A DNA stretch of 53,339 bases from Gammaproteobacteria bacterium (GTDB taxonomy: Bacteria > Pseudomonadota > Gammaproteobacteria > WFUO01): NCBI GenBank assembly GCA_015484945.1, contig WFUO01000065.1:1-53339 (forward strand). Reading direction: 5' to 3'. This document shows positions 16,662-24,954 of the stretch, in pieces. The first letter of the stretch is position 1; every line of letters begins with the position of its first letter. The notes beneath the pieces were generated by a model. The model did no database searches. It worked only from the letters and a program-made list of their open reading frames with translations, and was not told the DNA's origin. Made by a program: the position numbers and the translations under genes.

Positions 16662-17128
16662 CACCAGTCCTTGTAGGGGTGGCTGACGAGGCTGACATTG
16701 TAGTAGCGTGGGTCATGGCTCACCTCCTCGCCGATCCAGTCGGGCTTCACGAAATCCTCGTCGGCCGAGTGCAGCTCTATCTCGGCCACCACCAGCCCGG
16801 CATTGTCGCCCTCGAACACATCGATCTCCCAGACATGCCCGGCAACCGGCACCTTGTAACGCACCTTGTCAACACTGGCGCCGCACAGGCTGTCGATCAT
16901 CTCTTCGGCATCCTCGACGGGAATGGGGTATTCGTATTCGAGACGGGTGATGTCCAGCGTGGCGCTCTTGATATTGAGCCATGCGCCACCATTGCCGGTA
17001 CGCACACGTACCGAGGCGCGATCGCCTGGCTGGGTCATGTAGGCCTGCCGGTAACGGATGCCGGGTCCGGCATGTTCACGCCATGCATCACCGGTAACGA
17101 GAAATTTCCTTTCTATCTCAACCGCCAT
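16661..17128 (-). CDS. CYTH-domain protein (inorganic triphosphatase-like)
   Basis: A 155-residue single CYTH domain. The signature ExExK is near the N-terminus (Glu4, Glu6, Lys8 in MAVEIERKF), followed by basic strands (ASVRVR, WLNIKSA) and acidic strands (WEIDVFEGDNAGLVVAEIEL), which build the triphosphate tunnel with metal-binding Glu. The short length matches bacterial CYTH proteins such as the Nitrosomonas tripolyphosphatase. ATG 17128 is chosen because the signature begins there; a longer frame has 14 unlikely residues. It is the first gene of the importer-nagZ run, and the stop overlaps the next start. Its link to muropeptide uptake is unclear. Confidence 0.92.
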   Translation of the reverse strand: MAVEIERKFLVTGDAWREHAGPGIRYRQAYMTQPGDRASVRVRTGNGGAWLNIKSATLDITRLEYEYPIPVEDAEEMIDSLCGASVDKVRYKVPVAGHVWEIDVFEGDNAGLVVAEIELHSADEDFVKPDWIGEEVSHDPRYYNVSLVSHPYKDW

Positions 17129-17196
17129 TCGTGTTATATCTCCCGTTGCCACCCTGCCGCGCCCGTGCATAGTCTACCAGACAGAGAGAAGAACCT

Positions 17197-18351
17197 GTGA
17201 TCCGATATCTGTGCATTGTCGTCGCCCTGTACGGCACCCTGTGCCGGGCCGCTGACAATACGCATGGTCTGAGCCTGCCACCGGGTTTCCGTATCACGGT
17301 GTTTGCCCGTATAGCCGATGCCCGTTCGCTGGCACTGGCCAGTGACGGTACGGTATTCGTCGGCACCCGGCGCGCTGGCCAGGTGCATGCGCTGCGCGAC
17401 ATCGATGGTGACGGGCGGGCGGATCGTCACTGGGTATTGGCCCGTGGCCTGCAGATGCCCAATGGCGTTGCCTGGCACAAGGGCAGTCTGTATGTGGCTG
17501 AGACACACCGGATATGGCGCTACGACGCCATCCTGAAACGACTCGACAAACCACCCCGGCCGACCCTGATCTACGACCGTCTGCCACGTTGGCGACATCA
17601 CGGCTGGCGCTACCTGGCTGTCGATCCCCGTGGCCGCCTGACCGTCTCGGTCGGCGCGCCCTGCAACGTCTGCCGGGTACCGGGTACGGCATTGATCCTG
17701 TCGATGCGCCGGGATGGCAGCGATGTCAGGGTGATTGCGCGTGGGGTGCGCAATTCGGTCGGCTTCGACTGGCACCCGGTCAACGGCAGGCTCTGGTTCA
17801 GCGACAACGGGCGTGACTGGCTGGGCGACGATGAACCGGCCGACGAAATCAACCGCCTCGACCGACCGGGCCAGCATTTCGGCTTTCCCTGGTGTCACGG
17901 TGGCGACACCCCGGACCCCCAATTCGGCAAGCAACGCCACTGTCGCGAGTTCACCCCGCCAGCGCTACGCCTGCAGGCGCATACCGCGCCACTGGGCGTC
18001 CGCTTCTATACCGGCAGGCAGTTTCCACGCCGTTATCACAACACCCTGTTCGTCGCCCAGCATGGCTCGTGGAACCGCAGCATCCCGGTCGGCTACCGGA
18101 TACTCGCGTTAACACTGCATCGGGGCAAGGTTGTCGGGAAACAGGTCTTCGCCAGCGGCTGGTTGCGCAATGACAAGATCTACGGGCGCCCGGTGGACCT
18201 GCTGGTGATGCACGACGGATCCCTGCTGGTGTCCGACGATCATGCGGGCCTGATCTACCGTATCAGTTATCAGCGTTCGAACAGGGCGATGGATTCCACA
18301 TGTGCGGTATGCGGAAACATATCCATGACCCCGGCGCTGAGCAGACGATAG
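17197..18351 (+). CDS. PQQ-type sugar dehydrogenase-like exported beta-propeller (sorbosone dehydrogenase family)
   Basis: A 384-residue protein starting at GTG 17197, with a signal peptide (MIRYLCIVVALYGTLCRAA). It has the six-bladed propeller of the soluble glucose/sorbosone dehydrogenase family: GLSLPPGFRITVFA at the start, then the metal/cofactor region GVRNSVGFDWHP, FSDNGRDWLGDDEPADEIN, CHGGDTPDP and FVAQHGSWNRS, and a GLIYRISY end. It is probably periplasmic and may oxidise an unknown sugar-like compound using PQQ; no PQQ synthesis genes are in the window. The last 23 or so residues after RISYQR are read from DNA antisense to the end of rlmD, an 82-base convergent overlap. Confidence 0.87.
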   Translation: MIRYLCIVVALYGTLCRAADNTHGLSLPPGFRITVFARIADARSLALASDGTVFVGTRRAGQVHALRDIDGDGRADRHWVLARGLQMPNGVAWHKGSLYVAETHRIWRYDAILKRLDKPPRPTLIYDRLPRWRHHGWRYLAVDPRGRLTVSVGAPCNVCRVPGTALILSMRRDGSDVRVIARGVRNSVGFDWHPVNGRLWFSDNGRDWLGDDEPADEINRLDRPGQHFGFPWCHGGDTPDPQFGKQRHCREFTPPALRLQAHTAPLGVRFYTGRQFPRRYHNTLFVAQHGSWNRSIPVGYRILALTLHRGKVVGKQVFASGWLRNDKIYGRPVDLLVMHDGSLLVSDDHAGLIYRISYQRSNRAMDSTCAVCGNISMTPALSRR

Positions 18352-19595
18352 CCATGCCGGCTTGTCAGAATACCAGCGTCACGCGCCAGTGATCCGGGAT
18401 GACAGGAGACATACAGGATTCTGTCGGCCCCGAAACGGTCGATATCCTCGACCAGCGCCTGGGCACCCGATCTGGGCGGATCGAGCAGAATCCTGTCGTA
18501 TGCCTGGCGTGTCCAGGCCAGGCCGGCCACCGGCTCGAACAGGTCGGCTACATGAAAGTCACAGTTGTCGATGTGGTTGGCGGCAGCATTGTCACGCGCC
18601 CGGTCAATCAGGGCCCGGTCGCCTTCGACGCCTGTAACATGCGCGGCATGACGCGCCAGAGGCAAGGTAAAGTTTCCCAAACCGCAGAACAGATCCAACA
18701 CCCGATCACCTGCCTGCGGGTCCAGCATCTCCAGCGCACGCGCAACCATGCGCTGATTGATGACATCGTTGATCTGGGTGAAATCTGTAGGCGAGAAACC
18801 ATACTCTATATCCTGCGCAGGCAGCCGGTAGAACAACTCTATCCGCTCCGGCCACAATGGCTCGACGCTATCCGGGCCACCAGGTTGCAGAAACAACGCC
18901 ATGCCGCTTGACTGCGCAAACGCAATCATCTTCCGCCTGTCGCTCCCGGACAAGGGGTCAAGGTTGCGGAACACCAGCGCCGTGACATCATCGGTGACCG
19001 CCACCTCGATCTGGGCGATACGTTCCTTCGCATCCAGTCCACCGATCAATGACGCAAGATCAGCCAGGTGTTCGCCCACCGCGGGATGCAGAACCTCACA
19101 ACGGCCGATATCGGCAATAAACGCGCTGTGGCGCTCGCGAAAGCCTACCAGTACCCGGTTCTTTTTTCTGACAAAACGCACACCCAGACGCGCCTTGCGC
19201 CGATAACCCCATACCGGCCCGGTCAATGGCGGCAATAATGTCTCGGGCTCGACCTTGCCGATACGCACAAGGTTGTCCAGCAATACCTGCTGTTTGGCTT
19301 CGATCTGCCTTGCCGGTTCAAGATGCTGAAGGCTGCAACCACCACAAACGCCAAAACCCTCACATCGCGGATCGACCCGATCCCCTGACGCTTCGATCAC
19401 CTCGATTACGCATCCTTCGTCATGGTGGCGATGTCTGCCGGTGTAACGGAAAACCACGGTCTCACCCGGCAGGGCGCCATGGATGAACACCGCCTTGTCG
19501 TCGATACGGGCCACACCGCGACCATCGTGGGAAAGGGATTCAACCACTGTGGTCACCGGCTCGGCAGGCAGGCGTGATCTTCTGCGTCTAGCCAT
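18270..19595 (-). CDS. rlmD: 23S rRNA (uracil-1939-C5)-methyltransferase RlmD
   Basis: A 441-residue enzyme. An N-terminal TRAM domain (about 15-70) is followed by the iron-sulfur cysteines in DPRCEGFGVCGGCSLQHL, and a Rossmann methyltransferase domain with LDLFCGLGNFTLPLA (SAM binding), LDPPRSGA and the catalytic YVSCHPGSLARD region. It methylates U1939 of 23S rRNA (E. coli numbering) with SAM. The 3' end overlaps the convergent dehydrogenase-like gene. It is encoded 11 bases after cysM. Confidence 0.95.
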   Translation of the reverse strand: MARRRRSRLPAEPVTTVVESLSHDGRGVARIDDKAVFIHGALPGETVVFRYTGRHRHHDEGCVIEVIEASGDRVDPRCEGFGVCGGCSLQHLEPARQIEAKQQVLLDNLVRIGKVEPETLLPPLTGPVWGYRRKARLGVRFVRKKNRVLVGFRERHSAFIADIGRCEVLHPAVGEHLADLASLIGGLDAKERIAQIEVAVTDDVTALVFRNLDPLSGSDRRKMIAFAQSSGMALFLQPGGPDSVEPLWPERIELFYRLPAQDIEYGFSPTDFTQINDVINQRMVARALEMLDPQAGDRVLDLFCGLGNFTLPLARHAAHVTGVEGDRALIDRARDNAAANHIDNCDFHVADLFEPVAGLAWTRQAYDRILLDPPRSGAQALVEDIDRFGADRILYVSCHPGSLARDAGILTSRHGYRLLSAGVMDMFPHTAHVESIALFER

Positions 19596-19606
19596 GAAAC
19601 CGTTGG

Positions 19607-20503
19607 TTACCCGCCAGGAAAGACATTGGTGGACAGATAGCGGTCGCCCCGGTCACAGACGATGGACACGATGACTGCGTCATCCAGCCGTTCGGCCAGC
19701 TGCAGGGCAACGGCCGCGGCACCACCGGATGAGATACCGGCAAAGATACCTTCACGGGCAGCCAGCTCGCGTGTCGTCCTCTCGGCCAGAGCCTGATCTA
19801 TATCGATGATGGTATCCACACGTTGTGGATCATAGATCTCGGGCAGATACTCCTGTGGCCAGCGGCGGATACCAGGGATGTTGGCATCCTCGGTGGGTTG
19901 AACGCCAATGATCTGGATGTCGGGGTTCTGCTCCTTCAAATACATGGATGTTCCCATGATCGTACCCGTGGTTCCCATGGAACTCACGAAATGAGTCACC
20001 CTGCCCCCGGTATCGCGCCAGATCTCGGGACCAGTGGATTCGTAGTGCGCCAGTGGATTGTCAGGATTGGAGAACTGGTCAAGCACCCTGCCCTTGCCCT
20101 CCGCCTCCATGGCCTTGGCCAGGTCGCGCGCTTCCTCCATCCCGCCCTCGCGCGAAACCAGTATGATTTCGGCGCCATAGGCACGCATGATCGCGCGCCG
20201 CTCCACGCTCATGTGTTCGGGCATGATGAGAACCATCCGATAACCACGGATGGCCGAAGCCATGGCCAGGGCGATACCGGTATTGCCACTGGTAGCCTCA
20301 ATCAGGGTGTCACCAGGCGCAATCTCGCCACGGGCCTCGGCGTGACGGATCATGCTCATGGCCGGACGATCCTTCACCGATCCCGCCGGGTTGTTGCCCT
20401 CGAGCTTCAGCAGCACGGTACTGCCCGATTCAGCCGGCAACATACGCTGCAACCTGACCAGCGGCGTGTTGCCGACAAATGCCTCAATCGTCGGATATTT
20501 CAT
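19607..20503 (-). CDS. cysM: Cysteine synthase B (CysM)
   Basis: A 298-residue PLP enzyme of fold type II. Lys44 in NNPAGSVKDRPA binds PLP; TSGNTGIALA binds substrate carboxylate, and SSMGTTGTIMGTS holds the PLP phosphate. NNPAGSVKDRPA, rather than the CysK motif with NPxxSVKDR, points to CysM, which can use thiosulfate to form S-sulfocysteine as well as sulfide. ATG 20503 is preceded by a GAGATAGAG purine stretch. The gene is divergent from the hybrid sensor gene and transcribed toward rlmD. The order sensor-cysM-rlmD matches the gacS neighbourhood of Pseudomonas as I recall it. Confidence 0.94.
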   Translation of the reverse strand: MKYPTIEAFVGNTPLVRLQRMLPAESGSTVLLKLEGNNPAGSVKDRPAMSMIRHAEARGEIAPGDTLIEATSGNTGIALAMASAIRGYRMVLIMPEHMSVERRAIMRAYGAEIILVSREGGMEEARDLAKAMEAEGKGRVLDQFSNPDNPLAHYESTGPEIWRDTGGRVTHFVSSMGTTGTIMGTSMYLKEQNPDIQIIGVQPTEDANIPGIRRWPQEYLPEIYDPQRVDTIIDIDQALAERTTRELAAREGIFAGISSGGAAAVALQLAERLDDAVIVSIVCDRGDRYLSTNVFPGG

Positions 20504-20617
20504 CTCTATCTCTATGATTACCAAGATTAAACCGGGTGGCCAGGGGTATCATCCAGACCAGCAGGGAGCTATTATACAGGAAGTGTGGCCGATTTCCGGC
20601 TCATCACGACGAAGGCC

Positions 20618-20634
20618 GGTGCATGGCTTGCACC
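20618..20634. repeat. Inverted repeat upstream of the hybrid sensor gene
   Basis: GGTGCA (20618-20623) and TGCACC (20629-20634) around a five-base loop; flanking C and G extend the arms to seven. It lies in the divergent gap between cysM and the sensor, about 40 bases before ATG 20673. It may be a regulator-binding site or an RNA hairpin in the sensor leader. No known operator is recognised. Confidence 0.35.
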
Positions 20635-20672
20635 GCACTGATGACCACCTGCCTCCGGCGGACAAACCTGTA

Positions 20673-23432
20673 ATGAAGATTTTGGCGTCACGTATCAAGA
20701 AGCTGCTGTTTCAACACCGTAATCTGCAGCGTTACGTCACTGTGCCACTTCTGGCAGCAGCGGTCGTTGCCAATATCGTCATCTACCGTCTCTATTCACA
20801 ATACATCGAAAAAGAGTTCAGACTGGAATCCAGCAACCTGCTCTCGATCAGTACTGCCAATCTGGCCTACAGCCTGCTGACCGGCAACGTGAGCCTTACA
20901 CGACAGCAGTTGCGCATGCTGATCCAGCATCACAACGTCATCCAGGCAACTATCTACAAACCTGATGGCAAGATCGCATTCCGGGTAATGAAATACCGTT
21001 ATGACGCCAGCGACACCGGGCGCTTCATCAAGGCAAGCAGGCCAATCGACGGGCAAAGAACGGCACTAAGCGCACGTGAGATCCTCGATGGCGCGATCCC
21101 GGGCGCAACCAGCGTCATCGGGAAACTGGAGCTGGTACTCGACCGTACGCCATTACGTGACAGCCTGCGCATGGCGGCACTGCTCAGCATGATGATCATC
21201 GCCACCGGGCTACTGATCACCCTGTTGCTTGTCAGTCGGCGTAAGAGCGATATTGAACAGGAGATCGATATTCTCGAAGGCATTACCACCAAATACGCAC
21301 GCGGCGACTACCGAGAGAACCCCGCTCCTCCAACGGACAGCCGGTTTACGCACATCCATGAACAGATCGCAGCGCTCGGTGAAACATTGCGCCAGGAAGT
21401 CACTACGACCTATGACAACCTGGCGGTACACAACGAGCGTTTCCGCGATGAGCTTGAACAGTTCAGGAACGACGCCCAAAAAATGGCCGATGAACTGGAA
21501 AGACTAAAGCACGACAAGGCATTCCAGTTGTCTGTCCTGCAGTCCCTGGACAATGATATACAGAAAGGCATAACACGCTCCATCGACCTGATTGAAAATA
21601 TCGGACAGGAAAGACAGTCACTGCCGTTCGCCGGACGCCTTACGACAATCAAATCACAGCTACAACTGATACGTCACGCAATACGCAATGTATGCAGGTA
21701 TGACAGTCAGATGAAGGAGGATTACGAACACCAGAACCTGGACCTTCGCAAGCTCATAGAAGGAACCATGCAGATTACGGCGCCACTCTGTTACGACAGC
21801 AACAATGAACTCGTTCTGCTGTTATACGAAGATGTGGAAACCAAACTGCATGGGCCGGATATCGCCATACGCGATATGCTCATCGATATGATCAGTATTG
21901 CCCGCAACCATACGGCCAACGGCTCCATCATCATCCGTGCCGAACTGGAAGACGAGACCGATGTCAGCGTAACCATCGGCCTGTCGGTTCAGGATGATGG
22001 CACAGGCATCACCCTCGAGACCCAGAAAAAAATCCATGCACTGCTGAAAACAGGCTTTCCGGGATGGAAGCAAACAGACACATCCATCGATTTCCCCTTT
22101 ATTACCCTGTACCGGACCGCAAAGGCGGTGAATGCGCGCATAGAATTCAAAAGCATGCTTGGAGAAGGAACAACTACCCGTATCAGCCTGATGTTGAACA
22201 AGCAGGCACACGTAATGGCCAAGAAACGTCATGAGATGAAATATCACGCCTTCAAATGTCTTCTGTACGACAGACATGATATCTCCAGGTCGGCCATCAA
22301 CTCATTACTTCAGACGGTGGATATTGAAACCAGAACCACCCGCCACCGTGAAGATGTCAGCAATATCCTCAATCATGCGCATGATACCAATGAACCCTAT
22401 GAGCTTGTCATCCTCTCTCTCTGTGCAGATGAAACGAAACCCGAGGCTGTCAGTGAAATACTCGAGGGCATCAAAAACAGAGAGGACTATATCATCGTCG
22501 TGCTGGTCAACTCGGTCGATCCGATGGTCCTGCATGAGATCAAGAGTCTGGATGTAACACACTGCTTTCCAAAGGTCGTATCAAAAGACCTCCTCATCAG
22601 CAAGATCAACAGCAGTTTTGTGCTGCATGGACGCCTGCGTAACAGCAATATAAGCCTTCAGGGAGCAAATATTCTGGTCGCTGATGACGACCCTGTCAGT
22701 CGCAAGTTTGCGGTCACCATACTGGGTGACAGTGGCGCTAATGTCACTGAGGCCACCAATGGCGATGAAGCCGTCCTGATGGCAGCAAGCCATGCCTACG
22801 ATGTCATTCTCATGGATGTTTACATGCCTGGGACCAACGGCATTGAGGCCATGCGCAATATCAGGCGTGGCACAGGTCGATCAGCAAAATCTCCAATCGT
22901 TGCACTGACATCCAACACCATCTACAAGAAAAAAAGCAGTTGCAAAAAACTGGGTTTCGATGCCTGCCTGATAAAACCAATCGACAGTAATACCCTGCTG
23001 AATGAAACCCTGTCATTACTGGATCTGACTGACAGCCGTTTCCACAATATAGATTTCAAGGCCGTACGCAAACAACGGTTACGTGGTCAAGCCGCTGGCA
23101 CACGGCTATATGATGTCGAAAAAGCGCTGAAAATTACAGGTGGCAATATCGAACTGGCAGACGAATTGTTTCAATCGTTACTCGAAGAGCTACCAGGTAT
23201 GAAAGAGCGCCTCAATACGGCATTCAACAACAAGGATTACAAGGACATGGAATCTGCCGCCCACAAGCTTCATGGATCAGCGGCCTATTGCGCAGTCACA
23301 TCCATCAAGGATCTGGCAGCCCGACTGGAGAAGGCCACCATCAACAATCGGCTGGATGACATCGTCGCCTGCATAAACGAACTCAACAGCGGCATAGAAC
23401 GCATCCTGGATGATGCCAGTCACGTTACCTGA
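20673..23432 (+). CDS. barA: BarA/GacS-type hybrid sensor with degenerate kinase core, receiver and HPt domains
   Basis: A 919-residue inner-membrane protein. Membrane helices at about 22-42 and 167-188 flank a periplasmic sensor domain; a HAMP-like linker and coiled coil run to about 285. The dimerisation region expected to hold the H-box reads LQSLDNDI: Ser291 takes the place of the phospho-accepting His. The ATPase domain keeps DDGTGI (441-446), but the N-box (401-414) lacks the metal-binding Asn (Ile409) and no G2 glycine loop is seen. A weak receiver-like region (about 525-650) follows. The real receiver (about 664-775) is intact: Asp671-673, Asp715 in LMDVYMP, Thr746 and Lys768. The HPt domain at the end is intact (AHKLHGSA, His864). 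It is likely a phosphorelay or phosphatase protein rather than an active kinase. Its second half is visibly more AT-rich than its neighbours. Confidence 0.88.
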   Translation: MKILASRIKKLLFQHRNLQRYVTVPLLAAAVVANIVIYRLYSQYIEKEFRLESSNLLSISTANLAYSLLTGNVSLTRQQLRMLIQHHNVIQATIYKPDGKIAFRVMKYRYDASDTGRFIKASRPIDGQRTALSAREILDGAIPGATSVIGKLELVLDRTPLRDSLRMAALLSMMIIATGLLITLLLVSRRKSDIEQEIDILEGITTKYARGDYRENPAPPTDSRFTHIHEQIAALGETLRQEVTTTYDNLAVHNERFRDELEQFRNDAQKMADELERLKHDKAFQLSVLQSLDNDIQKGITRSIDLIENIGQERQSLPFAGRLTTIKSQLQLIRHAIRNVCRYDSQMKEDYEHQNLDLRKLIEGTMQITAPLCYDSNNELVLLLYEDVETKLHGPDIAIRDMLIDMISIARNHTANGSIIIRAELEDETDVSVTIGLSVQDDGTGITLETQKKIHALLKTGFPGWKQTDTSIDFPFITLYRTAKAVNARIEFKSMLGEGTTTRISLMLNKQAHVMAKKRHEMKYHAFKCLLYDRHDISRSAINSLLQTVDIETRTTRHREDVSNILNHAHDTNEPYELVILSLCADETKPEAVSEILEGIKNREDYIIVVLVNSVDPMVLHEIKSLDVTHCFPKVVSKDLLISKINSSFVLHGRLRNSNISLQGANILVADDDPVSRKFAVTILGDSGANVTEATNGDEAVLMAASHAYDVILMDVYMPGTNGIEAMRNIRRGTGRSAKSPIVALTSNTIYKKKSSCKKLGFDACLIKPIDSNTLLNETLSLLDLTDSRFHNIDFKAVRKQRLRGQAAGTRLYDVEKALKITGGNIELADELFQSLLEELPGMKERLNTAFNNKDYKDMESAAHKLHGSAAYCAVTSIKDLAARLEKATINNRLDDIVACINELNSGIERILDDASHVT

Positions 23433-23446
23433 ACCGGAAACGGCCT

Positions 23447-24226
23447 TCAGACATCCTCGTCCATGACCGGTAATGACGCATAACCAAAGCTGCGCGCCTC
23501 AACCATCAGACGCTTCATCTCCCGTACTGCCTCTTCAAGCCCCGTCATTACGGCGCGGGCAATGATTGCATGACCGATATTCAGCTCGCTTATCTCGGGA
23601 ATCGAGGCAATGACCGCAGTATTGTGATACTGCAGCCCATGTCCCGCATTCACCTGCAGTCCCGCATTCCAGCCATGCAATACCGCATCCATAATCCTTT
23701 CCAGCTCGGCTTCCTGCTCGTTGCCAGCGGCATCGGCAAAATGACCGGTATGAATCTCTATCACGGGCGCACCGCATTCCACAGCGGCATCGACCTGAGC
23801 GATATCCGCATCGATGAACAATGAAACCCGAATACCGGCATCCGCCAGACGGGCGCAGGCATCCGCTATCCGGTCCTTGTTGCCAACCACATCCAGCCCG
23901 CCCTCGGTGGTCAGCTCCTCGCGCCGCTCGGGTACCAGACAGCAATCATGCGGTGTATGCAGAAGAGCAATAGACAGCATTTCATCGGTAACCGCCATTT
24001 CGAGATTGATGCGCGTCTGCACGGTGCGCGTCAGGATCTCCAGGTCTCGCTCCTGGATATGACGCCGGTCTTCACGCAAATGGATGGTGATGGCATCCGC
24101 ACCAGCACGTTCAGCAATAAAGGCTGCCTCGACAGGATCCGGGTAGCGGGTACCGCGAGCCTGTCGCAAGCTGGCGACATGATCGATATTCACGCCAAGC
24201 AGGATCTCATTACCTATCATTGTCAT
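23447..24226 (-). CDS. pdxJ: Pyridoxine 5'-phosphate synthase PdxJ
   Basis: A 259-residue TIM-barrel enzyme. Family motifs: [65 protein letters not shown] and [12 protein letters not shown]. It makes pyridoxine 5'-phosphate from 1-deoxyxylulose 5-phosphate and 3-amino-2-oxopropyl phosphate, the last ring-forming step of vitamin B6 synthesis. An AGGTG site lies about 5 bases before ATG 24226; GTG 24235 and ATG 24220 are alternatives. It is the last gene of the lepA-lepB-rnc-era-recO block and converges on the sensor gene. Confidence 0.96.
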   Translation of the reverse strand: MTMIGNEILLGVNIDHVASLRQARGTRYPDPVEAAFIAERAGADAITIHLREDRRHIQERDLEILTRTVQTRINLEMAVTDEMLSIALLHTPHDCCLVPERREELTTEGGLDVVGNKDRIADACARLADAGIRVSLFIDADIAQVDAAVECGAPVIEIHTGHFADAAGNEQEAELERIMDAVLHGWNAGLQVNAGHGLQYHNTAVIASIPEISELNIGHAIIARAVMTGLEEAVREMKRLMVEARSFGYASLPVMDEDV

Positions 24227-24241
24227 TGCATTCACCTGAAA

Positions 24242-24943
24242 CTAGAGATGATTGAACAACTCCCGGCTCCTGAGCGGCCTGCCATCCATGTGCCAGTTGA
24301 GTACCGCGCGCATCAGGACCTTGGCCTCATGCAAAACCCGGGCATCATCCAGGTCTTCCTGTTCAAGCGCCAGCAGTGTTCTGCCGGATATCAATAAACC
24401 CTCTGAAGTTTCCCTGCATGCCGCAACCGGGCCGGATTCAATATCGTATCTGTATATCGCCTCAGCATCCACTGTTTCGCCGGATTGCATATCTACCGTC
24501 AGGTTGAGCTCATATCCCAGCAATGAGAGGAAACGCTTCTCGAACAAACGCAATGCCGGCTCTACGGAAACAGCGCTGGACAGTGAAAGAATCGTGGAGC
24601 GATAACATTCATACATCCCTGGACATGGATCGCCGGGAGCCAACAGGCGCACTGCCAGCTCATTGACATACAGTGCGCTCACCAACACAGTGCCCTGCAT
24701 GACAGGCACAGATTCTATTTCCTCATGGGCTGCGAGGGTATGCAACTCACCCTTGCCCCGCCACGAAAAGAGCCCTTCGCAGAAAGGCTGGATCGGCGTG
24801 GACTTTCCACTGGCCCTGCTTCGCGTGCCTCGCCCGACAAGGCGCACCAGGCCAAACTCCGGTGTGAGAACATCGAGTAACTGACTGCTCTCCCGATACG
24901 CGCGTGCGTGCAACAGGTAACCAGGCTGGCGGTCCACCTTCAT
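24242..24943 (-). CDS. recO: DNA repair protein RecO
   Basis: A 233-residue protein with an N-terminal OB fold (GYLLHARAYRESSQLLDVLTPEFGLVRLVGRG) and a helical C-terminal domain. With RecR it loads RecA onto SSB-covered single-stranded DNA. ATG 24943 gives the usual family N-terminus; a GTG at 24958 overlapping the era stop (GTGA) is an attractive alternative because it would couple translation. It lies between era and pdxJ, the standard gammaproteobacterial order. Confidence 0.92.
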   Translation of the reverse strand: MKVDRQPGYLLHARAYRESSQLLDVLTPEFGLVRLVGRGTRSRASGKSTPIQPFCEGLFSWRGKGELHTLAAHEEIESVPVMQGTVLVSALYVNELAVRLLAPGDPCPGMYECYRSTILSLSSAVSVEPALRLFEKRFLSLLGYELNLTVDMQSGETVDAEAIYRYDIESGPVAACRETSEGLLISGRTLLALEQEDLDDARVLHEAKVLMRAVLNWHMDGRPLRSRELFNHL

Positions 24944-24954
24944 GTCTGAACCCG

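Noticed and set aside
20352-20672. N-terminal extension of the hybrid sensor
   Set aside because: The upstream part is antisense to cysM and the intergenic gap; MKILASRIKK at 20673 leads directly into the first membrane helix.
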